Shown here piece after piece: positions 8,254-17,922 of a stretch of 50,950 bases of DNA. Both the position numbers and the translations under genes were made by a program. Where the stretch lies: NCBI GenBank assembly GCA_030681895.1, contig JAUXRI010000170.1, positions 1 to 50,950 of the forward strand, given 5' to 3'. Each line of letters starts with the position of its first letter. Within the stretch, counting starts at the first letter, position 1. Origin of the DNA: Myxococcales bacterium (GTDB lineage: Bacteria > Myxococcota > Myxococcia > Myxococcales > Myxococcaceae). Under the pieces are notes generated by a model that did no database searches, was not told where the DNA came from, and worked only from the letters and a program-made list of their open reading frames with translations.

Positions 8254-11200
8254 ATGAAGTTCCACGCCCGCCTGCTCTCCGTTTCGGTTGCTGCGCTGCT
8301 GCTGATCCCCACGACGGCTCCTGCACAAGCGAAGAAGGGCGCCAAGCCCGCCGCGCCTGCGAAGGCCGACCCGAAGGCCACCAAGGTCGACCCCAAGGCT
8401 GCCGCGAAGAAGCCCGAGGAGCGCAAGGGCCCGGCGAAGCTCGACGCGCGCGGCGATCAGCCGAAGCTCGAAGACGTGGAGCGTGAGGCCGTCGCAGACA
8501 AGAAGCGCGACGAGCAGATCGAGTCGGCCAAGAAGATCATCCCCAAGATCGAAGACGGCAACCCGCAGAAGTCCGAGCTGCTGTTCCAGCTCGCCGAGCT
8601 CTACTGGGACAAGTCGCGCTACCTCTACCGTCGCGAGATGCTCAAGTTCTTCGATCAGCAGAAGGAGATGGACGAGAAGAAGAACCGTGGCGAGAAGGTC
8701 TCGGAGCCGAAAGAGGATCACCGCGAGTCCGAGCTCTACCGCTCCGAGACGATGCGGTTGTACGAGACGATCCTCCGCGAGTACCCGTCCTACGAGCGCA
8801 AGGACGAGGTGCTCTTCAACCTCGCCTACAACCTCTACGAGACGGGCAAGCGTGATGGCGCGGTGAAGCGCTACGAAGAGCTGCTCAAGTCGTACCCGGG
8901 CTCGAAGTTCGTGCCCGACACGTACGTGCAGCTCGGCAACCACTACTTCGATGTCGCCAACGTGCTCGAGAAGGCGCGCAGCTACTTCGAGAAGGCGTTC
9001 GCCACCACGAACCCGCGCATCAGGTCGTACTCGCTCTACAAGCTGGCCTGGTGTGACTTCAACGCGGGCGAGCACGAGAAGGCGCTCAAGAAGCTGCAGG
9101 ACACGGTCGCGCTGGCCGAGAAGAGCGGGGCAGGGAAGGAGCGCGTCTTCACGGATCTGAAGAACGAAGCGCTCCAGGACTCGGTGCGCATGTTCGTGCA
9201 GCTCAACCGCGCCGACGACGCCATCGCCTACTACAAGGCCAAGGCCGGCAAGAAGAAGCAGACCAGCCTCATCGGCAAGCTCGCCTACTCGCTCGCCGAG
9301 GCCGGTCACCACGACAACGCCATCAAGTCGTTCCGCTACCTGCTCACCGAGAACCCGAACTCCGAGGCGGCGCCCGAGTTCCAGCAGTCGGTCATCCGCT
9401 CGTACGAAGGCCTGCGCCAGCGCGACAACGTGAAGGCTGAAGTGAAGAAGCTCGCCGAGCTCTACCGCCCGGGCTCGAGCTGGTGGGAAGCCAACAAGTC
9501 GAAGAAGGACGTGCTCCGCGCCGGCTTCAACGTCGCCGAAGAGGCGATGCGCACGACCGTCACCGACTACCACAACGAGGCGCAGAAGACGAAGCAGGTG
9601 GTCACGTACCGCCTCGCCCGAGACATCTACAAGCAGTACGTCGACGGCTTCGCCGCGTCAGAAGACGAGCAGTTCGTCTCGGACCACGCGTTCAACCTGA
9701 AGTTCTACTACGCCGAGATCCTCTGGGCCCTCGAGGAGTGGGAGAACGCCGCCACCCAGTACGATCAGGTGACCGCGTTCAAGATTCCCGGCCGCCCCGA
9801 CGCGAAGGAGATCGCCCAGGAGAAGTACCGTCAGACCGCCGCGTACAACGCGATGCTCTCGTACGACAAGCTCGTGAAGATCGAGCGCGGCGTGCTCCAG
9901 AAGACCGATCTCAAGGACGACAAGCTCGTCGAAGAGAACAAGAAGAAGGACAAGGTCGAGAAGTCGAAGAAGGTCACCAAGCGCAGCATCAAGGAGCTCG
10001 AAGAGAAGCCGATCACCAAGTTCGAGCAGGCGTTGATCTCTGCGTGCGACAAGTACAACCAGCTGTACCCGAAGACGGCGGAAGAGGTCGACATCGCCTA
10101 CCAGGCGGCCGTCATCTATTACGACAAGAACCACTTCGTCGAAGCCGCCCGTCGCTTCGGTGACATCATCAATCGCTACCCCGAAGAGGGCCGCTCGGCC
10201 GACGCCGCCGACCTCTCGATGGGCGTGCTCGAAGAGAAGGAAGAGTGGCTCGAGCTCAACAAGCTCGCCCGCATCTTCAAGGCCAACGAGAAGCTGATGA
10301 ACAAGGCCAAGCCTGACTTCAAGGCACGCGTCGGCACGGTCGTCGAGGGCTCGCAGTACAAGTACATCGACGAGATCGTCTACAAGAAGGAGAAGGACAC
10401 CAAGAAGGCCCGCGACCTCTTCCTCGAGTTCGTGAAGGAGTTCCCGAAGTCGAAGAACGCCTCGCGCGCCATGGTCTACGCGATGGAGGTCTCTCGCGAA
10501 GCCAACGAGCAGGACAAGTCGATCGAGATCGGCGAGCGGATCCTGAAGGAGTACCCGGACTCGATGTTCGACCTGCGCGTGAAGAACGGCCTCGCCTTCT
10601 TCTACGAGAAGGTCGCCAACTTCGAGAAGTCGGCCGCGATGTACGAGAACTTCGTCGCCACCTACGACAAGGCCGCAGGTGACAAGGCGGTCGGGTTCGA
10701 GAACATCAAGGACCTGATCAAGCGAGAGAAAGAGGCGAAGGAGAAGGCCGACAAGGCAGCCAAGGCCGCGAAGAAGCCGCTCCCTGCCGAGGTCGCCGTC
10801 ACCACCTACGCGATCCCCGCGAAGGATCCCGACGCTGCCGCGCTCAAGACCGAGCGTGAGGCCCAGATCAAGGCCGCCAACGACTGGGTCGCCGACGCGC
10901 AGTACAACGCCGGCTTCTGGCACGAAGGCACCGGCAAGTTCGACAAGGCGCTCGTCGCGTACAACCGCTACGTCACGCGCTTCAAGGACAAGAAGGACGC
11001 TCCGGACATCGCGTACAACATCGGCCTGGTGCTGGAGAAGACCAACCAGCTCGCCGAGGCGACGAAGCACTACGACACGTACCTGACGACCTACGCGAAG
11101 GACCCGCGCGTCACCGACACGCGCAAGATCGACATCAAGTACCGCCAGTTCCTCATCGCGCAGAAGCTGAAGGACTCGGCCGGCATGGACCGCCTCGCGA

Positions 11201-11886
11201 AGGAGATCACCGTCTCGTTCCCGAAGCTGAAGGAGGAAGAGAAGAAGAACGACCGCGCGATGCTCGCGGCCGCGCACACGCGCTTCTTCCAGCTCGAGCC
11301 GACCTGGAACGCCTACCTCGGGCTCAAGCTGAAGAACTTTGCGACGTTCAAGAAGGACCTCGCCGAGAAGCAGAAGAAGCTCACCGAGATGGAGAAGAGC
11401 TTCACCGAGGTGCTCACGACCGGTAACCCCGACTACGGCATCGCGGCGCTCACGCGCATCGGCCTGCTGTACTCCGACCTCGCCGTGAACCTCACCGAGC
11501 TGCCTGACCCGAAGGGCTTCGATGAAGACCAGGTCGCGCTCTTCCGCGGTCAGCTCGAGGAGCAGTACATCTTCCCCCTCGAAGAGAAGGCCGTCGAAGC
11601 GCTCGAGAAGGCGCTCGGCAAGTCGAGCGAGCTGACGCTGTACACGGAGTGGACGCTGCTCGCGCAGGACAAGCTCAACAAGTACAAGCCCGGCAGCTAC
11701 GGCAAGACGCGCGACGTCTCGTACCGTGGCAGCGAGTTCTTCGTGACGTCTGGCTTCGAGAAGCAGCCGCCCGCGAACGACGCGCCGCTCCCCACCGAGG
11801 CCGATGCGCCGAAGCCTGCAGTTGCTCCCACGCCTGCCACTCCCCCCAGCGCGGCCGCCACTGGCGCCGGCGCCGGTAGCCGCTGA
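8254..11886 (+). CDS. gltD: Giant periplasmic TPR protein, GltD/AgmU/NfsD-like
   Basis: The ATG at 8254 (1210 residues) has AAGGAG eight bases upstream. An in-frame GTG at 8245 overlaps that ribosome-binding site and is rejected. A signal peptide (MKFHARLLSVSVAALLLIPT, cleavage near APAQA) is followed by a Lys/Ala/Pro-rich stretch and then many TPR-type helical repeats, e.g. ETILREYPSYERKDEVLFNL, EELLKSYPGSKFVPDTYVQL and YEKVANFEKSAAMYENFVAT. The C-terminus is again low-complexity Ala/Pro. Length and architecture match the about 1200-residue AgmU (GltD) of M. xanthus, which is periplasmic and moves with the gliding complex. The following lipoprotein gene starts 26 bases downstream, as in the M. 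xanthus G2 locus. Confidence 0.9.
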   Translation: MKFHARLLSVSVAALLLIPTTAPAQAKKGAKPAAPAKADPKATKVDPKAAAKKPEERKGPAKLDARGDQPKLEDVEREAVADKKRDEQIESAKKIIPKIEDGNPQKSELLFQLAELYWDKSRYLYRREMLKFFDQQKEMDEKKNRGEKVSEPKEDHRESELYRSETMRLYETILREYPSYERKDEVLFNLAYNLYETGKRDGAVKRYEELLKSYPGSKFVPDTYVQLGNHYFDVANVLEKARSYFEKAFATTNPRIRSYSLYKLAWCDFNAGEHEKALKKLQDTVALAEKSGAGKERVFTDLKNEALQDSVRMFVQLNRADDAIAYYKAKAGKKKQTSLIGKLAYSLAEAGHHDNAIKSFRYLLTENPNSEAAPEFQQSVIRSYEGLRQRDNVKAEVKKLAELYRPGSSWWEANKSKKDVLRAGFNVAEEAMRTTVTDYHNEAQKTKQVVTYRLARDIYKQYVDGFAASEDEQFVSDHAFNLKFYYAEILWALEEWENAATQYDQVTAFKIPGRPDAKEIAQEKYRQTAAYNAMLSYDKLVKIERGVLQKTDLKDDKLVEENKKKDKVEKSKKVTKRSIKELEEKPITKFEQALISACDKYNQLYPKTAEEVDIAYQAAVIYYDKNHFVEAARRFGDIINRYPEEGRSADAADLSMGVLEEKEEWLELNKLARIFKANEKLMNKAKPDFKARVGTVVEGSQYKYIDEIVYKKEKDTKKARDLFLEFVKEFPKSKNASRAMVYAMEVSREANEQDKSIEIGERILKEYPDSMFDLRVKNGLAFFYEKVANFEKSAAMYENFVATYDKAAGDKAVGFENIKDLIKREKEAKEKADKAAKAAKKPLPAEVAVTTYAIPAKDPDAAALKTEREAQIKAANDWVADAQYNAGFWHEGTGKFDKALVAYNRYVTRFKDKKDAPDIAYNIGLVLEKTNQLAEATKHYDTYLTTYAKDPRVTDTRKIDIKYRQFLIAQKLKDSAGMDRLAKEITVSFPKLKEEEKKNDRAMLAAAHTRFFQLEPTWNAYLGLKLKNFATFKKDLAEKQKKLTEMEKSFTEVLTTGNPDYGIAALTRIGLLYSDLAVNLTELPDPKGFDEDQVALFRGQLEEQYIFPLEEKAVEALEKALGKSSELTLYTEWTLLAQDKLNKYKPGSYGKTRDVSYRGSEFFVTSGFEKQPPANDAPLPTEADAPKPAVAPTPATPPSAAATGAGAGSR

Positions 11887-11912
11887 AAAGACGAGAGACC
11901 AAGGACCCGATC

Positions 11913-13328
11913 ATGAAGCTCCGAATCGCAGCCCTCAGCATCGTCGCCTCAGCAGCCTCACTCACCGCGTGCGTCACGCCCGAGGTCAGCGAGAAGAAGG
12001 ACGTCGTCGTCGCGCCGCCTCCGCCCCCGAAGGTGGCCAGCCCGAAGGAGAACTTCGACAAGGGCGTCGCGGCGTTCGATGCCAATAACCTCGACGAGGC
12101 CAACACCCTCTTCACCAAGGTCGCTGAGAAGGTGCCGACCAGCCTGGTGACGCAATACAACCTCGCCGTCATCGCCGAGCGCCAGGGTCGTCTCACCGAC
12201 GCGCAGGTCCGCTACGAGGCCGCGCACAAGATCGACGGCAAGCACAAGCCGACGCTCCTCAACCTCGGCCGCGTCTACCGCCTGCAGGACAAGTTCGCCG
12301 AGGCGATCGCCCTCTACGAAGAGGCGCTCAAGGACAACGAGTTCGACGTCGAGCTCAACAACAACCTCACCGTCGCCTACCGCCTCGCGAAGAACTACAC
12401 GAAGGCCGAAGAGACTGCGCGCCGCGTGCTCTCACGCACCAAGGACAACCCCGACGCGTACAAGAACCTCGCGCTGATCTACTTCGATCAGGGCAACTAC
12501 CGCCTCGCCGAGTTCATCTCGGCCAACGCCAAGAAGCTCGATGACAAGGATCCGGGCGTCTACAACAACCTCGGCCTCATCTACCTGAAGCTCGACGAGA
12601 AGCGCCTCGCGCTCGCGCAGTTCCAGAAGGCCGTCACGCTGAACAAGGACTTCGCGCCCAGCCTCTTCAACATCGGCGCGATGGCGCTCAGCTACCGCGA
12701 CTACGTGACGGCCGAGAAGTCGCTCAGCCGCACTACCGAGCTCGACCCGACCCGCTACGAGAACTTCCTCGCGTACGCCTGGTCGCTCGACGGCCAGAAG
12801 GGCAAAGACGCCAAGAAGGGCATCAAGGCCGGCGAGATCTTCGAGAAGGTGCTCTCGCTCAAGACCGATCAGAACGACGCCGTCTGCGGCGCTGCGTGGG
12901 CCTACGCGGCCGACAAGACGGGCTGGGACAAGGCGCTCGGCTTCTTCGAGAAGTGCAAGGGCCTGACGACCACCTCGGCGCAGGATCAGACCCTCATCGA
13001 CAACAAGGTGAAGGGCATTCTCGCGATGCAGAAGTCGGGGCAGAAGGCCGAGCAACCGGCCCCCGAGAAGCCCAAGGCAGCGCCGACCGGCGGTCCGTCG
13101 ATGCTCGACAAGGCCGAGAAGGAAGCTGAAAAGGACGCGCCTCCGCCGGCTGAAGGTGCTCCGGCGCCTGCTCCCGGTGCGACGCCTCCCGCCGAAGCCC
13201 CCAAGACCGAGGCGCCGAAGAAGGACGCCCCGAAGGAAGAGGCCCCCAAGGCTGCGACACCGCCCGCCGCTGCACCGGCCGCCGCTCCCGCCGCTGACGG
13301 GGCGAAGGCGGAAGAGAAGAAGCCCTGA
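11913..13328 (+). CDS. gltE: TPR lipoprotein, GltE/AglT/NfsE-like
   Basis: The 471-residue product begins with a lipoprotein signal ending in LTAC (Cys about residue 20). Consecutive TPRs follow: NLAVIAERQGRLTDAQVRYE, NLGRVYRLQDKFAEAIALYE, NLALIYFDQGNYRLAEFISA and NLGLIYLKLDEKRLALAQFQ. The last 90 or so residues are a Lys/Ala/Pro/Glu-rich tail, probably disordered. This matches AglT (GltE), a TPR lipoprotein needed for adventurous gliding that is encoded directly after agmU. It should sit at the periplasmic face of a membrane as a scaffold for the neighbouring proteins. Confidence 0.88.
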   Translation: MKLRIAALSIVASAASLTACVTPEVSEKKDVVVAPPPPPKVASPKENFDKGVAAFDANNLDEANTLFTKVAEKVPTSLVTQYNLAVIAERQGRLTDAQVRYEAAHKIDGKHKPTLLNLGRVYRLQDKFAEAIALYEEALKDNEFDVELNNNLTVAYRLAKNYTKAEETARRVLSRTKDNPDAYKNLALIYFDQGNYRLAEFISANAKKLDDKDPGVYNNLGLIYLKLDEKRLALAQFQKAVTLNKDFAPSLFNIGAMALSYRDYVTAEKSLSRTTELDPTRYENFLAYAWSLDGQKGKDAKKGIKAGEIFEKVLSLKTDQNDAVCGAAWAYAADKTGWDKALGFFEKCKGLTTTSAQDQTLIDNKVKGILAMQKSGQKAEQPAPEKPKAAPTGGPSMLDKAEKEAEKDAPPPAEGAPAPAPGATPPAEAPKTEAPKKDAPKEEAPKAATPPAAAPAAAPAADGAKAEEKKP

Positions 13329-13483
13329 TTCTCAGGTCTTGAGACGATTTCTGGGTGGTGCCGAACGTGGACACATCGGCGTCAAGGTGGGCTTCACAAC
13401 GACTCACCAATCCCCTAGGGTCCGCCAACTTTTCAGGAACCTGGCCCCTGCGACAGCTGTCCACAGGGACACACGGAGGCAGC

Positions 13484-13747
13484 ATGCAGCGTTTTTTCGT
13501 GGTGATTGCAGTGGTGATGGCCGTGGCAGCGCCCTCGTTCGCTGAGGACAAGGTGATTCGCGAGGCCGACCGCGTCGTCACGCGGAAGAAGACCGTCATC
13601 GACTTCACCGACGTCGCCGTCGAAGGCGAGCTCACCAAGCCTGAAGGCAGCTACTCGGTCAGCAAGAAGAAGACGACGTTCCGCACGCTCATCAAGGTGC
13701 GCGACAACTTCAACCCCGAGCTGCAGAAGTCCGTCGACAACCTCTGA
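13484..13747 (+). CDS. gltF: Small periplasmic protein, GltF-like
   Basis: The ATG at 13484 is preceded by a good GGAGG six bases away and gives an 87-residue protein; a longer in-frame extension upstream has no such site. It has a clean signal peptide (MQRFFVVIAVVMAVAAPSFA) and a mature part of only about 67 basic/acidic residues (KVIREADRVVTRKKTVIDFT, then VEGELTKPEGSY). It sits between the AglT-like and FHA/TonB-tail genes, exactly where M. xanthus has the small G2-locus gene gltF. About 155 bases separate it from gltE, so it may have its own promoter. Identification is mainly by position. Confidence 0.75.
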   Translation: MQRFFVVIAVVMAVAAPSFAEDKVIREADRVVTRKKTVIDFTDVAVEGELTKPEGSYSVSKKKTTFRTLIKVRDNFNPELQKSVDNL

Positions 13748-13817
13748 ACCAACCGTCAGGCCGGACGGCGTCTCATTCACTTCAACTTCAACCAGCAGTC
13801 GCGTCACCGAGGTCCCC

Positions 13818-15665
13818 ATGGCGAACAAGGTCACCTTCGAGATCACGAGCCCTGATGGCAAGGTCTCCGAGTCCACCTCCGAGCTCGAGAGCATCATCGT
13901 CGGCTCCGGCGATTCCGCGAACGTGAAGGTCGCGGATCCGAAGGTCTCGAACCTCCACTGCATGATCAAGGTCAGCAACGACGGCAACGTCGTCGTGATG
14001 GATCTTGGCTCTGCCGAGGGCACGAAGATCTCGAACGAGACCGTCAAGGAGAAGCCCATCACCTCGGGCGACGTCCTCGAGATCGGCGGCACGAAGGTGA
14101 AGATCGTCTTCAACGGCGCCAAAGCGGAAGCGAAGGCCGAAGCCCCCGCGAAGGTCGAGAAGGTCGAGCCGAAGGTGGAAGCCAAGGCCGACAAGAAGGA
14201 CAAGAAGAAGAAGGACAAGAAAGACGCTCCTCGCGCCCTCGCTGGGACGGGCAAGAACGCCGCGGGCCTCTTCACCGAGCCGCTGCCGGCCGAAGCCATT
14301 CCCACCGAGACCGAGAAGGTCCTCCAGGTCGCGCTGCTCTGGGGCGACACTCTCATCAACGTTCAGCACTTCGGCGACGGCATGCCCGTCACCGTCGGCG
14401 AGAACGCCTCGGCGCGCTTCAACGTCTTCTCCCCAGGCGTCGGCGACCTCTTCACCCTCGCCCAGAGCAAGGGAAGCGGGGCGATCGTCAACGTCCCCAG
14501 CGAAGCGGGCGTCGTCGTGTCGACCAAGGGCGACAGCCACAAGTCGAAGGAGCAGCTCAAGGGCGAAGGCAAGCTCAAGGCCGCTGACGGTGGTGTTCGT
14601 GCCGATGCGGTCGAGATCGGCCTCCACGATCGCGCGCAGGTCTCGTTCGAGCAGGTCGCCTTCATCGTGCGCTACGTGCGCCCGAGCGCGGCGATCACCC
14701 TCAACACGCTCGATGAGCACGACTTCACGTTTTTCAAGATCACGAGCATCTGCGTCATGGCGTTCATCGCGCTCGTCGCGGCCATGGTGATCACGCCGCT
14801 GGGTGAGGGCGGGCAGGGTGACGACATCTTCGGCAACCCGTCGAAGTACGTGAAGATGGTCGTGAAGCCCGAGAAGAAGCAGGAAGTGAAGAAGTTCCAG
14901 GACAAGTCGGGCGTGCAGGAAGGCGAGAAGGCCAAGGAGAAGGAAGGCAAGTTCGGCAAGCAGGACGCGAAGAAGGCCGAAGCCGATCCCTCCAAGAAGG
15001 GCGCTCCCGTCGTCGACGTCAACAAGCGCGAAGAAGACCGCAAGAAGGTCAGCTCGCTGATGGCCGGCATGTTCGCCGGTGGCGCGTCGTCGAACGTCTT
15101 CGGGCCTGGCGGTCTCGGCACCGGCATCAACAACGCGCTCGGCGGCCTCCAGGGCGGCGCAGGCGTCGGTGATGCGCAGGGCGTCGGCGGTCTCGGCTCG
15201 CGCGGCGCTGGCTCCGGTGGTGGCGGCAACGGCCTCGGCCTCGGCGGTCTCGGCACCAAGGGCGGCGGTCGCGGCGCTGGTGGTTACGGCTCCATCGATC
15301 TCGGCGGCAAGGGCAAGTCGGGCACGCGCATCGTCCCCGGCAAGACGACCGTCGTCGGCGGCCTCGACAAGGACGTCATCATGAAGGTCATCAAGCGCCA
15401 CCAGAACGAGATCAAGTTCTGCTACGAACAGGAGCTCCAGAAGAACCCTGCGCTCGCTGGAAAGGTCGCGGTCGCGTGGACGATCGATCCCGCCGGTGCC
15501 GTTTCCGAAGCCACCGTCTCCGAGAGCTCGATCAGCAACGCCAACGTCGAGAGCTGCATCGTGCAGCGCATTCGCCGCTGGAAGTTCCCCGAGCCTGACG
15601 GGGGCGGCATCGTGAACGTCACCTTCCCGTGGATCTTCAAGGCCGCGGGCGACGAGAGCGAGTAA
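13818..15665 (+). CDS. gltG: FHA-domain / transmembrane / TonB-like-tail protein, GltG (PglI)-like
   Basis: The 615-residue product begins with an FHA domain (about residues 1-100), seen in VSNLHCMI and MDLGSAEGTKI; the Gly-Arg of the usual FHA loop reads GSG here. A Lys/Ala linker and a second FHA-like beta region follow, then one membrane helix at about 306-328 (FKITSICVMAFIALVAAMVI). After the helix come a Lys/Glu-rich segment, a glycine-rich stretch (about 420-490) and a C-terminal domain of the AgmX/PglI type, with MKVIKRHQNEIKFCYEQEL and IRRWKFPEP. The FHA part should be cytoplasmic and the tail periplasmic, linking the inner-membrane machine to the cell envelope. Architecture and position match GltG. 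A terminator follows. Confidence 0.9.
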   Translation: MANKVTFEITSPDGKVSESTSELESIIVGSGDSANVKVADPKVSNLHCMIKVSNDGNVVVMDLGSAEGTKISNETVKEKPITSGDVLEIGGTKVKIVFNGAKAEAKAEAPAKVEKVEPKVEAKADKKDKKKKDKKDAPRALAGTGKNAAGLFTEPLPAEAIPTETEKVLQVALLWGDTLINVQHFGDGMPVTVGENASARFNVFSPGVGDLFTLAQSKGSGAIVNVPSEAGVVVSTKGDSHKSKEQLKGEGKLKAADGGVRADAVEIGLHDRAQVSFEQVAFIVRYVRPSAAITLNTLDEHDFTFFKITSICVMAFIALVAAMVITPLGEGGQGDDIFGNPSKYVKMVVKPEKKQEVKKFQDKSGVQEGEKAKEKEGKFGKQDAKKAEADPSKKGAPVVDVNKREEDRKKVSSLMAGMFAGGASSNVFGPGGLGTGINNALGGLQGGAGVGDAQGVGGLGSRGAGSGGGGNGLGLGGLGTKGGGRGAGGYGSIDLGGKGKSGTRIVPGKTTVVGGLDKDVIMKVIKRHQNEIKFCYEQELQKNPALAGKVAVAWTIDPAGAVSEATVSESSISNANVESCIVQRIRRWKFPEPDGGGIVNVTFPWIFKAAGDESE

Positions 15666-15686
15666 CGCTCGTCGTCTGACGGAGTG

Positions 15687-15720
15687 AACGGCGTGTCTCC
15701 GCGAGGGGGCACGCCGTTTT
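15687..15720 (+). terminator. Intrinsic terminator after the Glt-like block
   Basis: A perfect 9-bp stem, AACGGCGTG (15687-15695) with CACGCCGTT (15710-15718), encloses a 14-base loop and runs into TTTT. It lies 21 bases after the gltG-like stop codon and closes the long plus-strand gene block. Confidence 0.85.
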
Positions 15721-15906
15721 CAATTCTGCTCCCAGTGCCCGCCCCAACACGTGGCACTGAAGCCGTTGCCACCGAAATGGAATGGCAGCGCGCGTCATGG
15801 GTGGGTGCAGTTTTTCGGGGGCTCGCTGGATCGGCCGTGTGGTCGGGCCCGATGAAAGCCGATAGAGACGAACGTCACCGTTCGTACTCGTCGAGGCTTT
15901 CCCCGC

Positions 15907-17049
15907 ATGGACTTCGAGCTCCCTGAAGACGTCAAGGCGCTGCAGGCAACGATTCGCGACTTCTGCGAGAGGCGGGTGAAGGACAAAGCCCGCGAGTGGG
16001 ATGCCTCAGAGAAGTTCCCGCTCGAGATCGTTCGCGAGCTCGGCCAGCTGGGGGCCATGGGCATTCGGATCGGGGAGCAGTACGGCGGGGCAGCGATGGG
16101 CTCCCTCGCGGTCGCGGTCGCGGTGGAAGAGGTCGCGAAGTACGACGGCTCCCTCGCGCTCACGGTGGCCTCGCACAACGGCCTCGGGACCAGCCACATT
16201 CGAGTCTTCGGGAACGAGGCTCAGAAGCAGAAGTACCTGCCGAAGCTGGCGACCGCCGAGGCGCTCGGCGCCTGGGGCCTCACCGAGCCCGGCTCCGGGA
16301 GCGACGCTGCGGGCATGAAGACGACCGCCGTGCAGCACGGTGACACCTGGCTCCTCAACGGGGCCAAGATGTTCATCACCCAGGGCACCGTCGGTGACGT
16401 CTTCGTCGTGCTCGCCGTCACCAACGCCGCGAAGAAGCAGAAGGGCATCACCGCCTTCATTCTCGAGAAGGGGTACCGCGGGTTCAGCCAGCGCTCCATT
16501 CACGGGAAGCTGGGCATGCGCTCGTCAGACACGGCCGAGCTGCTCCTCGAGAACGTCGAGGTCCCCGAGAGCCAGCGGCTGGGCGAAGTCGACCGCGGCT
16601 TCATCGACACCATGCAGATCCTCGACGGAGGCCGCATCACCATCGGCGCGCTCTCGGTCGGGCTCGGCGCAGCGGCGATTCGCGAGTCGGTGAAGTACTC
16701 CCGCGATCGCTCCGCGTTTGGTCAGCCCATCGGCGACTTCCAGGCCATTCGGTGGATGCTGGCTGACATGCAGACCGAGATCGACGCGTCGCGCATGCTC
16801 GTCTACCGCTCGGCGTCGCTGGCAGACGCAGGCAAGCCGTACACTCGTGAGGCGTCGATCGCGAAGCTGTTTGCCTCCGAGGCCGCGACGCGAGCCTGCA
16901 ACAAGGCAGTGCAGATTCACGGTGGCTACGGCTACACCCGAGAGTTCCCCGTCGAGCGGTACCTGCGCGACGCCAAGCTCTGCGAGATCGGCGAAGGCAC
17001 CAGCGAGATTCAGCGCAACATCATCGCGCGCGAAGTCCTGAAGGGCTAG
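15907..17049 (+). CDS. Acyl-CoA dehydrogenase (short-chain / butyryl-CoA type)
   Basis: A flavoprotein that removes hydrogens from the alpha and beta carbons of acyl-CoA and passes electrons to ETF. The 380-residue product has the complete family layout: an N-terminal helical domain, the central [19 protein letters not shown] flavin-binding segment, and the C-terminal [20 protein letters not shown] followed by [13 protein letters not shown], in which Glu 363 is the likely catalytic base. Its length is standard. The downstream hypothetical gene starts 9 bases later and meaB overlaps that gene, so the three form an operon. With meaB this points to branched-chain amino-acid, odd-chain fatty-acid or propionate-type metabolism. 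The exact chain-length specificity cannot be read from the sequence. Confidence 0.95.
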   Translation: MDFELPEDVKALQATIRDFCERRVKDKAREWDASEKFPLEIVRELGQLGAMGIRIGEQYGGAAMGSLAVAVAVEEVAKYDGSLALTVASHNGLGTSHIRVFGNEAQKQKYLPKLATAEALGAWGLTEPGSGSDAAGMKTTAVQHGDTWLLNGAKMFITQGTVGDVFVVLAVTNAAKKQKGITAFILEKGYRGFSQRSIHGKLGMRSSDTAELLLENVEVPESQRLGEVDRGFIDTMQILDGGRITIGALSVGLGAAAIRESVKYSRDRSAFGQPIGDFQAIRWMLADMQTEIDASRMLVYRSASLADAGKPYTREASIAKLFASEAATRACNKAVQIHGGYGYTREFPVERYLRDAKLCEIGEGTSEIQRNIIAREVLKG

Positions 17050-17058
17050 ACCGCCTCA

Positions 17059-17922
17059 ATGGACCGCGCCTTCCTCGAGGGTCTCGGGCTCAAGGTCACC
17101 GAGACCGATGGGGTGGTCGAGGCCGAGCTCGAGCTGAACTCGGGCCTGGCTCTCAACCCGTTGACCCGGAACGTCATCTCGACCGTCGACTTCACCGTCA
17201 TGGGCGACCGGTTGCTCTACGTCGGCCCGCCTGAGTTCGTCGGCGCGCAACCGATCAACCTCGCGTTCCTCACCGACACCTCGCGACTCGAAGATCTGGT
17301 GATTCAGACGCTCAACGATCACCTGTACCAGCTCGAGCGACGCACCAACGAGCTCTCGGCGCTCGGCATCGGCGCCAGGGTCGATCCGTCGTCGCTCCAG
17401 CTGTCGGTGGAGCTCGAGCGGGGCCCGTTTCGGTTCACGCTCGGCGCCAGTCGCATCGGCCAGTTTCGAGTGTCGAAGTGCCTGAACGAGGGCGTCGAGC
17501 TCACCATCGGCGCACCAGCTGTCTTCGAGCTCAGCGAGTTCCGCGATCGCGCCGCGTTGGAGGACTTCCTCTACGCGATGTTCGGAGACGTCGCCGGTTC
17601 AGCGACGCCACCACCGCGGGAGACCGAAGCGCCGCCGTCGGTCGACGTCAGCATCAGCATGAAGGCGCTGTTCGAGGCCTTCGGCGACGCGACGGTGCCG
17701 CCGCGCAGCACCATGGAGTTCTTCGCCGAGCTGCGCGTCCGTGGTGAGACGTTGCGCTTCGCCGCCGCTCGGCTTCAGGGCCGCACCTTCCGCGGGCTGC
17801 TCGCTGGGCCGACTGGGAAGATCTGGGCCGATCGGTTCGAGCTCGAAGAGTTCCCAGGCGTGCGCGCCCTCGTCTCGGACCTGGTCGGCGTGCCCATCGA
17901 GGACATCGAGGTGGTGGAGTGA
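17059..17922 (+). CDS. Hypothetical protein in the acyl-CoA dehydrogenase/meaB operon
   Basis: The 287-residue product has normal composition and the same codon use as its neighbours. It has no signal peptide and no membrane segment, so it is probably cytoplasmic. Its first half is beta-rich (VVEAELELNSGLALNPLTRN, STVDFTVMGDRLLYVG). A Pro/Glu linker at about residues 180-197 (PPPRETEAPP) joins a second part that ends in an acidic tail. I do not recognise the family. It starts 9 bases after the dehydrogenase, and its TGA overlaps the GTG of meaB by four bases, so it is translationally coupled to the GTPase. Confidence 0.8.
   Translation: MDRAFLEGLGLKVTETDGVVEAELELNSGLALNPLTRNVISTVDFTVMGDRLLYVGPPEFVGAQPINLAFLTDTSRLEDLVIQTLNDHLYQLERRTNELSALGIGARVDPSSLQLSVELERGPFRFTLGASRIGQFRVSKCLNEGVELTIGAPAVFELSEFRDRAALEDFLYAMFGDVAGSATPPPRETEAPPSVDVSISMKALFEAFGDATVPPRSTMEFFAELRVRGETLRFAAARLQGRTFRGLLAGPTGKIWADRFELEEFPGVRALVSDLVGVPIEDIEVVE

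Noticed and set aside
9658..11277. Minus-strand frame opposite the giant TPR gene
   Set aside because: Shadow of a highly biased Glu/Lys-rich coding region; no start context or motif.
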